From NCBI GenBank assembly GCA_000612485.1, contig CP007494.1, forward strand, positions 1,178,001 through 1,242,000: DNA of 64,000 nt, given 5' to 3'. Below are positions 54,047 to 64,000 of the stretch, one piece after another. The stretch is from Bordetella holmesii ATCC 51541 (lineage in GTDB: Bacteria > Pseudomonadota > Gammaproteobacteria > Burkholderiales > Burkholderiaceae_B). A model generated the notes under the pieces. That model was not told where the DNA came from and did no database searches. It saw only the letters and a list, made by a program, of their open reading frames with translations. Within the stretch, counting starts at the first letter, position 1; each line of letters starts with the position of its first letter. Position numbers and translations under genes: made by a program.

Positions 54047-55258
54047 TCAGAACTTGTCGGCTCGGCCCGTCAGGGCCACGCCTACGCGCAGTGCGGTGTA
54101 GGCCAGGACATCGACCACCCGCCACATCCAACTGCGACGCCGGTAGTCCAAGGGCCGTATGAGCTGGCCGCCATCGGCAATGGCCCGCTCCAACCGTTGC
54201 TGCAGGTCGTGCGCAAACGCCGGGTCGTCCACCACAACGTTGGCCTCGCGCGCCAATAGCAGGCTGAACGGATCCAGATTGGAGGAACCTACCGTGGCAA
54301 TGTCATCTATCACCGCCACCTTGGCGTGCAGATAGGCTGGCATGTACTCATAGATCTCGATGCCGTCGCGCAGCAACTGATCATAAAGAGAACGGCTGGC
54401 GAAATACTGCAGGTAGTACTCCGGCCTGCCCTGCAGCAGCAACCGCACCCGCACGCCACGGCCAGCAGCCTGGGCCAGCGTACGCCGGAATTGCCGACCC
54501 GGGAAAAAGTACGCATTGGCGATCAGGACCTCGTGCCGGGCATGCTCGATGCCGTTGAGATAGGCACGCTCGAAGGTCTGCCGAAAGCGCAAATTATCGC
54601 GCAACACCAGCGCAGCGCGCAGGCTGCCGCAGGCACGGCCATGCTGCGGATGCGGCCGTCGTAACCGCAGGCGGCGCCAATCCGACGGATGACGCCGCAG
54701 TCGAGCCCAACTCAATCTCACCCACAGCAGATCCTGAGCGTAAATGATCTGCGGCACCAGCGGCCCCTCGATTCGCACCGCAAAGTCAAAGCGCGGGCCG
54801 GGAATATCATCGTCCGGGTCGAGGTCATCGTAGTCGTCGACGATGTTGATGCCGCCCACGAATGCGATGGCCGCGTCGATGACGGTCACCTTGCGGTGCA
54901 GGCGGCGCAAGCGGTTGCGCGAGAATTTCAAGCGGCCCAGCCAGCGCGGCTCGGGTCGAAACACGCGGCAATGCCCACCGGCGTCGTGGATGCGCTGCAT
55001 CACCTCGGGTGCCGAGGTGGCGCTGCCAAAGCCATCGAGCACGACCCGCACCTTCACCCCACGCTGTGCGGCCCGCTCCAGGCAATCCAGTATCTGGCGG
55101 CCGGTGCGGTCCAGAATGAAGATATAGGTCTCCAGGTGCACGCTCACGCTGGCCTGGTCGATGGCCGCACACAGTGCCGGGAAAAAATCCGCGCCATTTT
55201 GCAGCAAGTCTATGGCATTGCCGTCCGTCCAGGACAGACGGGCCGTGTCGGTCCTCAC
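54047..55258 (-). CDS. clsB: Cardiolipin synthase B-type phospholipase D
   Basis: 403 residues from GTG 55258, whose GTGA overlaps the stop of the upstream gene. Two HKD domains: HRKVTVIDAAIAFVGGINIVDDYDD (residues about 115-140) and HAKVAVIDDIATVGSSNLDPFSLLLAREANVV (about 320-350), as in ClsB. Makes cardiolipin, or phosphatidylglycerol from phosphatidylethanolamine and glycerol. The long N-terminal extension to 55423 in this frame overlaps the endonuclease gene and is not real. Confidence 0.88.
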   Translation of the reverse strand: MRTDTARLSWTDGNAIDLLQNGADFFPALCAAIDQASVSVHLETYIFILDRTGRQILDCLERAAQRGVKVRVVLDGFGSATSAPEVMQRIHDAGGHCRVFRPEPRWLGRLKFSRNRLRRLHRKVTVIDAAIAFVGGINIVDDYDDLDPDDDIPGPRFDFAVRIEGPLVPQIIYAQDLLWVRLSWARLRRHPSDWRRLRLRRPHPQHGRACGSLRAALVLRDNLRFRQTFERAYLNGIEHARHEVLIANAYFFPGRQFRRTLAQAAGRGVRVRLLLQGRPEYYLQYFASRSLYDQLLRDGIEIYEYMPAYLHAKVAVIDDIATVGSSNLDPFSLLLAREANVVVDDPAFAHDLQQRLERAIADGGQLIRPLDYRRRSWMWRVVDVLAYTALRVGVALTGRADKF

Positions 55259-56115
55259 GGCAACTCGAGCTCCGTGAGCAGCGGCGCATGATCGGAAAGG
55301 CGCGCCCATTGACGGCCGCGCAGAACGCGTGCACTGCGCACGGCAAAACCGCGCTGATAAATGCGATCGAGGCGGAACCACGGGAACAGCGCCGGAAATG
55401 TGCGCGGCGGCGGCAAGGGGCAATACGCGCCCCCCATACCCAGTTGATTGCTGCGCTCTATGACCGCACTGTTTCCCGGCACCCCGCGCAGGACGTCGCT
55501 GAGCCGGCGCATGGAATCCCTCAGGCGCGGCAGTTCACCGCCCGAGCTGCGCGGCGCATGCGAGAACACCTCGTACAAACCCAGCTGCTGCACGAACTGC
55601 GGCGCCAGCTTGTCGCCCCAATCGTTGAAGTCGCCGGCAATGAGCAGGGGGGCGCCATCGGGCACTTCGGCACGTATGCGTTCGATCAGCGCCTGGATCT
55701 GCCGCTGGCGGCTGCTGGCAAACAAGCCCAAATGCACGACCAGGCAATGCACCTCGGTGCCGCCGACGTCGATACGGGCATGCAACAACCCGCGCTGCTC
55801 CAGCTTGTGATCGGAGATGTCCTGGTTGAAATGGTCGAGTATGTGATAGCGCGACAGCAACGCATTGCCGTGATCCGTGGCATCGCGCACGGCATTGCGC
55901 CCATAGGCGACGTTCAGATGCAGCGCAGCGCCCAGTGACTCATGCTGGGCGTGAAGCATGGAGGATGTTTCGTTGCGACCCTGAACTTCCTGGAGAAACA
56001 CCAGGTCGGGACGCAGGCCGTACAGGCCCAGGCGCAGGTCGTTTAACGACTCATGGCGCCCAAGGGACGAACGCCCCTTGTGAATGTTGTAGCTGACGAC
56101 GCGAATAAGCGACAT
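55255..56115 (-). CDS. Endonuclease/exonuclease/phosphatase (EEP) family protein
   Basis: 286 residues starting MSLIRVVSYNIHKGRSSLGR; EEP core with FLQEVQG, HVNVAYGRN-like loop, GDFNDWGDKL and SDHAPLLTELELP, the catalytic Asp/Asn/His set. EEP genes paired with clsB (ymdB-ybhP style) are seen in E. coli as ybhP-ybhO; the overlap here implies co-translation. The role beside phospholipid synthesis is unproven. Confidence 0.88.
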   Translation of the reverse strand: MSLIRVVSYNIHKGRSSLGRHESLNDLRLGLYGLRPDLVFLQEVQGRNETSSMLHAQHESLGAALHLNVAYGRNAVRDATDHGNALLSRYHILDHFNQDISDHKLEQRGLLHARIDVGGTEVHCLVVHLGLFASSRQRQIQALIERIRAEVPDGAPLLIAGDFNDWGDKLAPQFVQQLGLYEVFSHAPRSSGGELPRLRDSMRRLSDVLRGVPGNSAVIERSNQLGMGGAYCPLPPPRTFPALFPWFRLDRIYQRGFAVRSARVLRGRQWARLSDHAPLLTELELP

Positions 56116-56230
56116 AAACCGTATGGCGCCTCATCATCTGAAAGGAGTATCGGCAAGCACGACCCGGACCCTCCTGAGGCCTCGGGCCGACGCGGCGCCA
56201 CATCACGCGGCGCCGCACCCTGAGCTTACT

Positions 56231-58021
56231 TCATTTCACTTCGGTATTGCGCAGGCGGATATGCAGCTCGCGTAATTGCTTGTCATCAACCGACGAAGGC
56301 GCTTGCGTCAGCAAGCACTGAGCGCGTTGCGTCTTCGGGAAGGCGATCACGTCGCGGATGGACTCGGCGCCCGTCATCATGGTGACGATACGATCCAGGC
56401 CAAATGCGATACCGCCGTGCGGAGGCGCACCGTACCGCAGCGCATCGAGCAGGAAGCCGAACTTCTCCCGGGCCTCCTCGGCGCCGATCTTCAGTGCGCG
56501 GAAGACCTTGCTCTGCACTTCTTCGCGGTGGATACGCACGGAGCCGCCGCCGATTTCCCAACCGTTGAGCACCATGTCGTAGGCCTTGGCGAACGCCTTG
56601 CCCGGATCGGTTTCGAGGAAGTTCTCGTGGCCGTCCTTGGGGCTGGTGAACGGATGGTGGGCTGCGGTGTAGCGGCCCTCTTCTTCGTCGTACTCGAACA
56701 TCGGAAAATCCACCACCCACAGCGGGCGCCAGCCCCCGGTGAACAAGCCTGTCCTCTTGCCGAACTCGCTGTGGCCGATCTTCACGCGCAGCGCGCCGAT
56801 GGCATCGTTGACGACCTTGGCACGATCGGCACCAAAGAAGATGATGTCGCCATCCTGGGCGCCACTGCGCTTGACCAGTTCGGCCAGCGCGGCGTCGTGC
56901 AGGTTCTTGACGATCGGCGACTGCAATCCTTCTCGGCCCTTGCCCGCTTCGTTGACCTTGATATAGGCCAGGCCCTTGGCTCCGTAAATGCCGACGAACT
57001 GGGTGTAGGCATCGATCTCGCTGCGCGAGAGCTCGGCGCCGCCCGGCACGCGCAGAGCAACCACCCGGCTGCCTGCGGTGGTGGCCGCCGAGGCAAAGAC
57101 CTTGAAGTCCACGTCACGCATGACGTCGGTCACATCGGTGAACTCGAGGTTCACGCGCAGATCGGGCTTATCCGAACCGTAGCGCGCCATGGCCTCGGTC
57201 CAGGTCATCATGGGGAAGGACTCGGGAAGATCGACGTCCTGCACCACCTTGAAGACGTGGCGGATCATGCTCTCGAAGATGGCACGGATCTCGGTCTCGG
57301 TCAGGAAGGAGGTTTCGCAATCGATCTGCGTGAACTCCGGCTGGCGGTCAGCGCGCAGATCCTCGTCGCGGAAGCACTTGGTGATCTGGTAGTAGCGGTC
57401 AAAGCCCGAGACCATCAGCATCTGCTTGAACAGCTGCGGCGACTGAGGCAGAGCAAAGAAATGACCGGCGTTCACACGTGAAGGCACGAGATAGTCGCGG
57501 GCACCTTCGGGCGTGCTCTTGGTCAGCATCGGCGTTTCGATGTCGATGAAGCCCAGTTGATCCAGGAATTTGCGCACTTCGATGGAGACCCGATAGCGCA
57601 GCATCAGGTTGCGCTGCATCTGCGGGCGGCGCAGGTCCAGCACACGGTGCGTCAGACGAGTCGTTTCCGACAGGTTGTCGTCATCGAGTTGGAAGGGCGG
57701 CGTCACCGACGCGTTCAGGATCTCGACCTCGCGGCACAATACCTCGATCTCGCCCGAGGCCAGTTCGGCGTTGGTGGTGCCTGCGGGACGCTCACGCACC
57801 AGGCCGGTCACGCGCACGCAGAACTCGTTGCGCAGACGCTCAGCGGTGCCAAACGCGTCGGCATTGTCCGGATCGAACACGATCTGAGCCAGGCCGGCGC
57901 GATCGCGCAAATCGATAAAAATCACCCCACCGTGGTCGCGGCGGCGGTTCACCCAGCCGTACAGGGTGACAGTCTGGCCGAGATGGTCACGGCAAACCTG
58001 GCCGGTATAGCAGGTACGCAT
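56231..58021 (-). CDS. aspS: Aspartyl-tRNA synthetase
   Basis: 596 residues; class II synthetase with OB-fold anticodon domain ([30 protein letters not shown]), motif 2 [18 protein letters not shown] and motif 3 [16 protein letters not shown], plus the bacterial GAD insertion. Starts at ATG 58021 (MRTCYTGQV). Third gene of fmdB-DUF502-aspS, the betaproteobacterial order. The 115 bases after its stop contain GC-rich inverted repeats without T-tract. Confidence 0.97.
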   Translation of the reverse strand: MRTCYTGQVCRDHLGQTVTLYGWVNRRRDHGGVIFIDLRDRAGLAQIVFDPDNADAFGTAERLRNEFCVRVTGLVRERPAGTTNAELASGEIEVLCREVEILNASVTPPFQLDDDNLSETTRLTHRVLDLRRPQMQRNLMLRYRVSIEVRKFLDQLGFIDIETPMLTKSTPEGARDYLVPSRVNAGHFFALPQSPQLFKQMLMVSGFDRYYQITKCFRDEDLRADRQPEFTQIDCETSFLTETEIRAIFESMIRHVFKVVQDVDLPESFPMMTWTEAMARYGSDKPDLRVNLEFTDVTDVMRDVDFKVFASAATTAGSRVVALRVPGGAELSRSEIDAYTQFVGIYGAKGLAYIKVNEAGKGREGLQSPIVKNLHDAALAELVKRSGAQDGDIIFFGADRAKVVNDAIGALRVKIGHSEFGKRTGLFTGGWRPLWVVDFPMFEYDEEEGRYTAAHHPFTSPKDGHENFLETDPGKAFAKAYDMVLNGWEIGGGSVRIHREEVQSKVFRALKIGAEEAREKFGFLLDALRYGAPPHGGIAFGLDRIVTMMTGAESIRDVIAFPKTQRAQCLLTQAPSSVDDKQLRELHIRLRNTEVK

Positions 58022-58062
58022 GCGGGATAACTCCGTTGATAGGCTTGTGAGCGCAAAAAAGG

Positions 58063-58698
58063 TTAAGGCTCGGCGCGAGGCGCCTCTGCCGGTGGGTGGG
58101 GGTGCATGCCGGTGATGTCCGGCGGCGCCACGACACCCATGGAAACGATGTACTTCAGTGCTGCATCGACGGTCAGATCCAGATCGATGACCTGGTCGCG
58201 CGGCATCATGAGAAAAAAGCCCGAGGTCGGGTTGGGCGTCGTCGGCACGTAGACGCTCAGATGCTCTCCCGGCAGATAAGAAGCGACTTCGCCACTGGGC
58301 GCGCCCGTCAGAAACGCGATGGTCCAGGAGCCGGCGCGCGGATACTGGATCAATACCGCCTGGCGGAAAGCTCTGCCATTGGGTGCCAGGACGGTGTCGC
58401 TGACTTGCTTGACCGAGTTGTAGATCGAGCGTACCAGCGGAATCCTGCCAAGGATACGCTCCCACTGATCAAACAGGCTGCGCCCCAACAGATTGGCGGC
58501 CAGCACGCCGGTCAGCAGCACCACCGCGATCACCAGCACGAAGCGGAAACCCGGGATATCGAGCCCGAACAACGATTCGGAGGACAAAAATCCCGGGACA
58601 AAGCCTTCGAGGGTGGTCACCAGCAGGCCCAGGACCCAGATCGTAATGGCCAGGGGCACCCAGATCAGCAGACCGGCAATGAAGTACTTCTTGAACAC
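58063..58698 (-). CDS. DUF502 membrane protein
   Basis: 211 residues: [32 protein letters not shown] and a second helix [21 protein letters not shown], then the cytoplasmic or periplasmic domain with [28 protein letters not shown] and [17 protein letters not shown] sequence ([22 protein letters not shown]). A common family of unknown function, next to aspS in many Proteobacteria. Two bases after fmdB. Confidence 0.92.
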   Translation of the reverse strand: MFKKYFIAGLLIWVPLAITIWVLGLLVTTLEGFVPGFLSSESLFGLDIPGFRFVLVIAVVLLTGVLAANLLGRSLFDQWERILGRIPLVRSIYNSVKQVSDTVLAPNGRAFRQAVLIQYPRAGSWTIAFLTGAPSGEVASYLPGEHLSVYVPTTPNPTSGFFLMMPRDQVIDLDLTVDAALKYIVSMGVVAPPDITGMHPHPPAEAPRAEP

Positions 58699-58700
58699 GA

Positions 58701-59015
58701 TCAGGTCGTCGCGCCAGGCGTCGTGGGCGCCGCCGCCGGCGTGCTCGCCGGCGCGCTGGCGCTCGACGTATCGGCAGCCGCAGCGCCGCTTTCTGCGGGG
58801 GCGGCCTTCGCGGCAGGGGCGTTGCCCGAGCTGTTATTGCGGAAGTCGGTCACATACCAGCCCGAACCCTTGAGTTGAAACCCTGCAGCGGTTACCTGCT
58901 TGGTAAAGCTGCTCTTGCCGCACTCAGGACAATCGGTCAGCGGTGCGTCGGATATCTTCTGCAGAACGTCTTTCGCGAAACCACAGCTGCTGCATTTATA
59001 AGCGTAAATAGGCAT
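58701..59015 (-). CDS. FmdB-type zinc ribbon protein
   Basis: 104 residues: MPIYAYKCSSCGFAKDVLQKISDAPLTDCPECGKSSFTKQVTAAGFQLKGSGWYVTDFR, a zinc ribbon with two Cys-x2-Cys pairs, then an Ala/Pro-rich tail of about 40 residues. The name derives from a formamidase regulator, but the real role is unknown. First gene of the aspS operon. Confidence 0.93.
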   Translation of the reverse strand: MPIYAYKCSSCGFAKDVLQKISDAPLTDCPECGKSSFTKQVTAAGFQLKGSGWYVTDFRNNSSGNAPAAKAAPAESGAAAADTSSASAPASTPAAAPTTPGATT

Positions 59016-59145
59016 GAAATGAGGACTCCCAGCCTCACTGGCGAATGAATCCGGCCCGGACTGCTTCGCGTCGACGATGCGAAACCATCCGGGCTCAGCC
59101 GCAAAAAATACGGGAACGTGTTGAATTTTAGCGGTTTTTAAAAGC

Positions 59146-59193
59146 GGACCCGGTGCGGGTTCATGCCAACCCGTGTGATGCGGGCCCTTTTTT
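59146..59193. terminator. Probable bidirectional terminator overlapping the antiporter pseudogene end
   Basis: CGGACCCGG-TGCGGGTT and AACCCG-TGTGATG-CGGGCCC form a stem with an internal loop, followed by TTTTTT on the plus strand and by TTTT on the minus strand after the stem. It overlaps the stop codon of the minus-strand antiporter. No plus-strand gene ends here. Confidence 0.45.
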
Positions 59194-60472
59194 ATACCGG
59201 CAACAGGAACATTCCGGCGGCCACCAGCGTAGGAACCAAGGCGGCGAGGAACAGCTTTCCCGATGAGATGCTGCCGTCGGGGAAGTGATTCTTCAGCAGG
59301 GCAAAGCCGGCCGGGTTGGGCGCATTCGCGATAACCGTCAGTCCGCCGCCGGTGACTGCGCCGGCCACCAGCATGTAGCGCCAGTCGGCACTGCTACCCT
59401 CGACCAGGGAACCCAGATAGGTCAGCGGGGCGTTGTCCGTGATGGCCGTCAGCGCCGTAGCACCCCAGAAAAGGACGGTGGGCGACAACCCACCCAGCAA
59501 ATCCTGCAACCACCATTTCTGCAGTCCGCCCAGAACCACCAGCCCGGCCAGAAAAAAACCGACCATCAGCCCCTCCTTGATGAGCAAACGATTCTGGTGC
59601 CGTTTGTAGGCTTCCGAAAAACCGATGAACATCATCAATAGCCCGAGGAAAACGGCGGGATGATGCGCCGTGAGCACGACACCGATAAGAAACAGCAGAT
59701 GCACGGCGATCACCAGCGCCGGCACGCGGGCGCGCATGCCGTCGACACCACTGACGGAGCTGGCGCTGGAACCTTGGCTGCTGGCCAGCAAGGCCTGGCG
59801 GCAGATGACCGTCAACACAGCCGCGTTGAGGCAGACGGCAAGCGCGGCGCGCCAGCCGAAATGCGTGGCCATGAAAACCGTATCCCAGCCAAATGTCGAG
59901 GCGACCATCAGCACCGGTGGGGCGGCATAGGAGGTCAACACGCCTCCGATGGAGACATTGACGAACAACACACCCAGGGCCAGGTACTTGAAGCCATCAT
60001 GCCCATGGACCCGGAAGTACCCGTCCCGCAGAAGCAGCGCGGCAAGCGTCATCGCCGCCGGCTCGGTGATGAAGGACCCGCCCAATGGCACGATCGACAT
60101 GAGCACGAAAAACGTCGCGAGTTCGCGGCGTACCGGCAACAAGCGCGCCACCATACGCACCGCCATTCCGACCAGATCCAGGATGGGCCGGCTGGAAGCG
60201 ACCACCATGATCACAAAGACGAACAAGGGCTCGGTGAAGTTGCGCGTATCCATGTAATGGACGGCAGCCTGGCTGCCTTACATGGCCGCCATGATCACGA
60301 TGAGCGCAAACGCCCAGACGCCGAAGACCGCCTCGACCTCCGACAGCAGATGCCACAGCCCGGCGTGCGCGCCGTCGCGATGCGCGAGCCGGGCAAAAAC
60401 CGGCACGGAAAAAGTATGCAGCACAGCCACGGCAAACAGCACGGTGGCGACGATTTCGATAGGCTGAATCAT
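59192..60472 (-). pseudogene. Putative Na+/H+ antiporter, broken by an in-frame TAA
   Basis: Residues 1-64 (MIQPIEIVATVLFAVAVLHTFSVPVF to FALIVIMAAM) end at TAA 60280-60278. The same frame continues as GSQAAVHYMDTRNFTEPLFVFVIMVVASSRPILDLVGMAVR to FLLPV at 59192. Adding one sense codon gives about 426 residues, the usual length of these predicted antiporters, with the ITDNAPLTYLGSL motif in the second half. The lesion is a point mutation, no frameshift. Translation could restart at ATG 60253 but would miss the first two helices. Confidence 0.85.
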
Positions 60473-60565
60473 GCGTACTCTGCGAACAGGCCGGCGACCA
60501 CAAACCGCAGCCGGCGCTTGTTGAATAAGCTGCGCAATATAACGCAGGGCCCTGCAAGCAGCGCC

Positions 60566-62188
60566 TCAGACACGGGCGCGACGCACCATGTCCGCGCCCT
60601 TTTCCGCGATCATCACGGTCGGCGAGTTGGTGTTGCCCGAGGTGATGGTCGGCATGATGGAGGCATCGATCACCCGAAGGCCCGTCACCCCCCTGACGCG
60701 CAGTTGTGCATCGACGACGGCCGCCGCCTCGCTGCCCATACGGCAAGTGCCTACCGGATGGAAGATCGTGGTCCCGATTTCGCTGGCTGCGCGCGCCAGA
60801 TCCGCGGCGCTTTGCGCCTGAAAGCCAGGTTTGTATTCCTCGGGACGATACCCTGCCAGCGCGGGCTGTGCGACGATGCGGCGGGTCAGTCGGATGCTGT
60901 CGATCGCAACCTGCCGGTCTTCTGGTGTGGAGAGATAGTTGCACTGGATCTGCGGGGCGATCTGCGCGTCGGCCGACACGACACGCACACTGCCACGGCT
61001 GGTGGGCCGCAGGTTGCAGACCGAGGCCGTGAACGCCGCAAACGCATGCAGCGGCTCGCCAAACCGCTCCAGCGACAAGGGTTGCACATGGTATTGCACA
61101 TTGGCGCGAGCTTGCGCGACGCTTGACCGTGCGAACGCGCCAAGCTGGGATGGCGCCATGCTCAGCGGGCCGCTGCGAGACCATGCATATTGCGCGGCCA
61201 TCATGGCTTTGCCCCACCACTTGCCGGCGATGGCATTGAGTGTCTTGGCGTTGGACACCCGATAGATCAGGCGCAATTGCAGGTGATCCTGTAAATTAGC
61301 CCCGACCTCGGGCGCATCGTGCACGACCGGCACGCCCAGGCGTTGCAATAGCGCGGCGGGCCCTACCCCCGAGACCTGCAGCAGTTGCGCCGAGCCGATG
61401 GCTCCGGCCGACAGCAACACCTCGCCGCGCGCCTGCGCCACACGGCGCTGGCCACCCTCATCCACGAATTGCACACCCGCGGCGCGCTTTTGTGCGAACA
61501 CGACACGCTCGACACGCGCACCCGTCATGACACGCAGATTGGGGCGCTTGCGGGCAGGCCGCAAGAACGCCTTGGCCGACGTCCAGCGCACGCCGCGGCG
61601 CTGATTGACCTCGAAATAATCGCAGCCCTCGTTATCGCCCTGATTGAAATCCTGCACGGGCGCGATGCCGGCCTGGGCAGCCGCGTCCCGGAACGCATCC
61701 AGCAATTCCCAGGACAAGCGCTGGCGCTCGACCCGCCACTCCCCTCCCGCGCCATGGAACTCGCTACTGCCCGCATGATGATCTTCGCAAGATTTGAAGT
61801 AAGGCAACACGTCATCCCAGCTCCAGCCCGGATTCCCCAGGGCTGCCCAGCCGTCGTAGTCAGCGCGCTGACCACGCATGTAAATCATGCCGTTGATGGC
61901 GGAGCTGCCGCCCAGCACCCGGCCGCGAGGATAGCCCAGGCTGCGGCCGGCCAGACCCGGATCGGCCTGCGTGCGGTAGCACCAGTCCGTGCGCGGATTA
62001 CCGATGCAATACAGATAGCCCACCGGGATATGGATCCAGTGCCAATTGTCCTTCCCCCCCGCCTCGAGCAGAAGGACGTTGACGCGGGGATCTGCCGAGA
62101 GCCGGTTGGCCAGCAGGCAACCGGCTGAGCCCGCACCCACGATGATGTAATCAAAAACCATGTCATTGGTACCGGCGGGCGCACTCAT
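60566..62188 (-). CDS. GMC-family FAD oxidoreductase (choline dehydrogenase-like)
   Basis: About 540 residues from [31 protein letters not shown], the FAD dinucleotide motif; [23 protein letters not shown] is GMC signature 1 and [16 protein letters not shown] signature 2, and the C-terminal HPVGTCRMG and [16 protein letters not shown] carry the catalytic His and Asn. Likely oxidises an alcohol. The start may be Met1 here or the internal MVFDYI. A stop-free frame opens upstream to 62224. Single gene, no betaine genes nearby. Confidence 0.88.
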   Translation of the reverse strand: MSAPAGTNDMVFDYIIVGAGSAGCLLANRLSADPRVNVLLLEAGGKDNWHWIHIPVGYLYCIGNPRTDWCYRTQADPGLAGRSLGYPRGRVLGGSSAINGMIYMRGQRADYDGWAALGNPGWSWDDVLPYFKSCEDHHAGSSEFHGAGGEWRVERQRLSWELLDAFRDAAAQAGIAPVQDFNQGDNEGCDYFEVNQRRGVRWTSAKAFLRPARKRPNLRVMTGARVERVVFAQKRAAGVQFVDEGGQRRVAQARGEVLLSAGAIGSAQLLQVSGVGPAALLQRLGVPVVHDAPEVGANLQDHLQLRLIYRVSNAKTLNAIAGKWWGKAMMAAQYAWSRSGPLSMAPSQLGAFARSSVAQARANVQYHVQPLSLERFGEPLHAFAAFTASVCNLRPTSRGSVRVVSADAQIAPQIQCNYLSTPEDRQVAIDSIRLTRRIVAQPALAGYRPEEYKPGFQAQSAADLARAASEIGTTIFHPVGTCRMGSEAAAVVDAQLRVRGVTGLRVIDASIMPTITSGNTNSPTVMIAEKGADMVRRARV

Positions 62189-62358
62189 GAGCAGTCTGTC
62201 TCCGGGAATTGGTATGCGACGCAAGCGTCTTTATGCGGCAGTTGTAGAACACCCGGCTGCCGCTGCCAACCCGTATCGTCCCCACTGGCATAGGACGGGC
62301 CATTGTCCGTGTCGTCTTCCCGACAGGCACGTGCCCGGGCCTGTCGGATGATGCGCAT

Positions 62359-63166
62359 TCAATTGCCGGGGTAGCGCCGCTGTAATTCGTCCACCGCTGC
62401 CTCCAATTGCACGATCAGGGCCAGACTGGCCGGCGCCATCGGCGCGCGCAGCGTCTCATGCATCAAGCCCTGGCGTGCCAGCAACCCCTTCAGTGGCGCC
62501 GGGTTCGGTTCCGCGAAGACCATGCGGATCATCGGCGCCAGGGCATGGAAAATTTGACGCGCCACGCCCACCTGCTGCGCCTGCATGGCCTGGTACATGG
62601 CCACGAAGAGATCGGCGCGCACATGAGCCGCCGCAATCCTTGATGGCGCGAATATTGGGGTGCTCGGCCAGCGCCAGCAACGTGCTCGTCTCGATCTGCG
62701 CGCCCGTCCGGTACGGGATGTCGTAGAGAATGAGCGGCACGGCGCTGGCATCGGCCAGCGCTCGAAAGTAGTCCGCCAGCCCCACCTGGCCGGGACGCAC
62801 GTAATACGGCGCCGGGGTCAACAGCCCGGCCAGCGGCCGCGAGGTAAATACCGCCTGCCGGCGCAGCACCTCACGCTGATGGTTTCCCGCCAATCCCATG
62901 ACCACGGGCAATGGCCCTGCCTCGTCCAGCACGGTATCCAGCACCGCCAACTGCTCGTACTCGTCCATGGCTGCGGCCTCGCCAGTACTGCCGCAGACCA
63001 CCACACCGTCGATGCCGGTCTGGAGATAGTGCCGCATCAACCGCCGCAGCGCGAACAAATCGGGGCCGTCCTCGTGAAACGGTGTCACCAAGGGCAGCCA
63101 GACGCCATGGAAGGAAACGGGGGTAGCCACGGCGGTGGCGGTTTCGGTTTGAACAACGGACGACAT
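62359..63166 (-). pseudogene. DapA-family (dihydrodipicolinate synthase-like) gene with internal deletion
   Basis: The N-terminal 177 codons (FHGVWLPLVTPFHEDGPDLFALRRLMRHYLQTGIDGVVVCGSTGEAAAMDEYEQL, YDIPYRTGAQIETSTLLALAEHPNIRAIKDCGG) match DapA-like aldolases, including the Schiff-base lysine of RAIKD. At 62624-62638 the sequence jumps to AHVRADLFVAMYQAMQAQQVG in another frame, and about 30-45 codons usually found between are absent. A GCGGCGGC stretch at the joint suggests a short-repeat-mediated deletion. The gene cannot give a complete barrel. The true substrate of this paralogue is unknown; real dapA lies elsewhere. Confidence 0.85.
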
Positions 63167-63253
63167 AAATCACTCCTTCGGTTTGAGCCCGTACAGAAGT
63201 GCGATGTCGAGGGGAAGGGGGATTGCGCAGGGGATGCGCAGCCAGATCTGCCG

Positions 63254-63298
63254 CTGTTCCGTCGCCCATCTGACGGAACAGCATGCTCCGGTCAGATG
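63254..63298. promoter_or_regulatory. Overlapping inverted repeats upstream of the dapA-like gene
   Basis: CTGTTCCGTC (63254-63263) pairs with GACGGAACAG (63272-63281), and CATCTGAC (63267-63274) pairs with GTCAGATG (63291-63298). The two share the bases 63272-63274, so in RNA they would be mutually exclusive, as in an attenuator; as DNA they could be two operators. They lie about 90-130 bases before the pseudogene start. The rest of the gap 63167-63440 shows no gene. Confidence 0.4.
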
Positions 63299-63440
63299 AG
63301 CGGCTGTTTTTTGGATTTCAGGCCGAACGCTGCCAACACGCAAGACGCGCGCTGCGGGCAAACGAGGGAAATGGCCTGGTTCATGGACAAAATAGAAAAG
63401 AAATTCGCGGGGCTAAATCTACGCTGCGCCCCGCCGGCTG

Positions 63441-63929
63441 TCAACGCGCCAGGCTGTCGAGATAGACCTGACACAACGCCTGCATGCCTTGCCTGTCGTC
63501 GTCATCAAAGCGACCCGGCACGGGGCTGTCCACATCCCAGACGCCTAACAGTTGCCCGTCGAGCACCAGGGGCACGACGATTTCTGAACGCGAGGCGGCA
63601 TCACACGCGATATGGCCGGGGAAGGCATGCACATCGGGTACGACCTGGGTCTGGCGCTGGCTGGCCGCCGCGCCGCAGACGCCGCGCGACAAGGCAATGC
63701 GCACGCAGGCGGGTTTGCCCTGAAAAGGCCCGAGTACGAGCTCCTGACCGTCAAAAAAGTAAAACCCGCACCAGTTGATCTGCGGCAAGGCCTGCCAAGC
63801 CAGCGCGGCCAGGTTGGCGGCGTTGGCAATGCGGTCGCATTCGCCGGCGAGCAGCGCCTGCGCCTGCGCGACCAACTCGCGGTAGAACTGGGGTTTGGAA
63901 GCAGTCGAGAGGGGGGCGGCCTGGAACAT
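63441..63929 (-). CDS. msrC: Free methionine-(R)-sulfoxide reductase (GAF domain)
   Basis: 162 residues; reduces free Met-R-sulfoxide. The three conserved cysteines are Cys75 (KPACVRI), Cys85 (RGVCGAAA) and Cys109 (HIACDAAS), with the same 10 and 24 residue spacing as E. coli C84, C94 and C118. INWCGFYFFDGQELVLGPFQG is the GAF signature. Complete. Only a short AT-rich intergenic tail remains to the window end (63930-64000). Confidence 0.95.
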   Translation of the reverse strand: MFQAAPLSTASKPQFYRELVAQAQALLAGECDRIANAANLAALAWQALPQINWCGFYFFDGQELVLGPFQGKPACVRIALSRGVCGAAASQRQTQVVPDVHAFPGHIACDAASRSEIVVPLVLDGQLLGVWDVDSPVPGRFDDDDRQGMQALCQVYLDSLAR

Positions 63930-64000
63930 GACGCGTATATGTAATTAAAATTAACTGTACCGGAAGAAATCGTGCCCGGTGATTTTAGGCTGCCGCCCGG

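Noticed and set aside
56231..58465. 744-residue version of aspS with a long N-terminal extension
   Set aside because: The extension is an out-of-frame reading of DUF502; AspS homology starts at MRTCYTGQV (58021).

Overview
The window reads as one chromosomal stretch of a Bordetella species. It is GC-rich, nearly every gene is of Burkholderiales/Alcaligenaceae type, and it holds a complete IS481, the element typical of B. pertussis and B. holmesii. The core genes do not look like B. pertussis itself, so B. holmesii or a close relative is my best guess. This is inference; no rRNA or species-specific marker is present. I saw no tRNA, rRNA, CRISPR array or prophage.

Layout. 1-5675: a partial lytic transglycosylase, ygfA, then a four-gene operon (circularly permuted ATP-grasp, alpha-E, transglutaminase-like protease, Anbu proteasome-like peptidase) behind a canonical sigma54 promoter. 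5677-6719: IS481, inserted at the overlapping stop codons of two convergent genes. 6721-8455: a decaying MNIO/DUF692 RiPP cluster with a four-cysteine precursor. 8732-16447: a BUG solute-binding protein and a methyl-cycle block (SAH riboswitch-ahcY-holin-like-metF, and metK), with a glycosyltransferase and a ParD-like/map pair. 16726-21057: two late acyltransferases for lipid A, then dapF, DUF484 and xerC. 21063-30126: a zinc locus (znuD, nicO, DUF1007, znuA, znuB, znuC, zur, a CobW GTPase, dksA) with three identical 12-bp putative Zur operator cores. 30279-38427: hslVU, a CusF-like protein, a cobalamin adenosyltransferase, dat-DUF493-lipB-lipA, a PBP5-type carboxypeptidase and a hydrolase. 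38459-41926: an Mla/MCE lipid transporter. 42013-51041: birA, coaX (baf), waaA, waaC, rmlBDAC and an O-antigen polymerase/ligase. 51149-64000: a CoxG-like protein, two exporters, a cardiolipin synthase with an EEP phosphatase, fmdB-DUF502-aspS, a broken antiporter, a GMC oxidoreductase, a broken dapA-like gene and fRMsr.

Decay is the main theme. Six genes carry frameshifts, a nonsense codon or an internal deletion: ATP-grasp, MNIO, znuD, MCE, antiporter and dapA-like. A seventh, DUF2063, looks truncated. This fits the reductive evolution seen in host-restricted Bordetella, though several of the lesions are single-base indels that a consensus error could also produce.

The most interesting parts are the sigma54-driven Anbu operon, the MNIO metallophore-like cluster, the zinc regulon with a homopolymer-interrupted receptor, and the IS481 junction, where one six-base target duplication supplies the stop codons of three genes.
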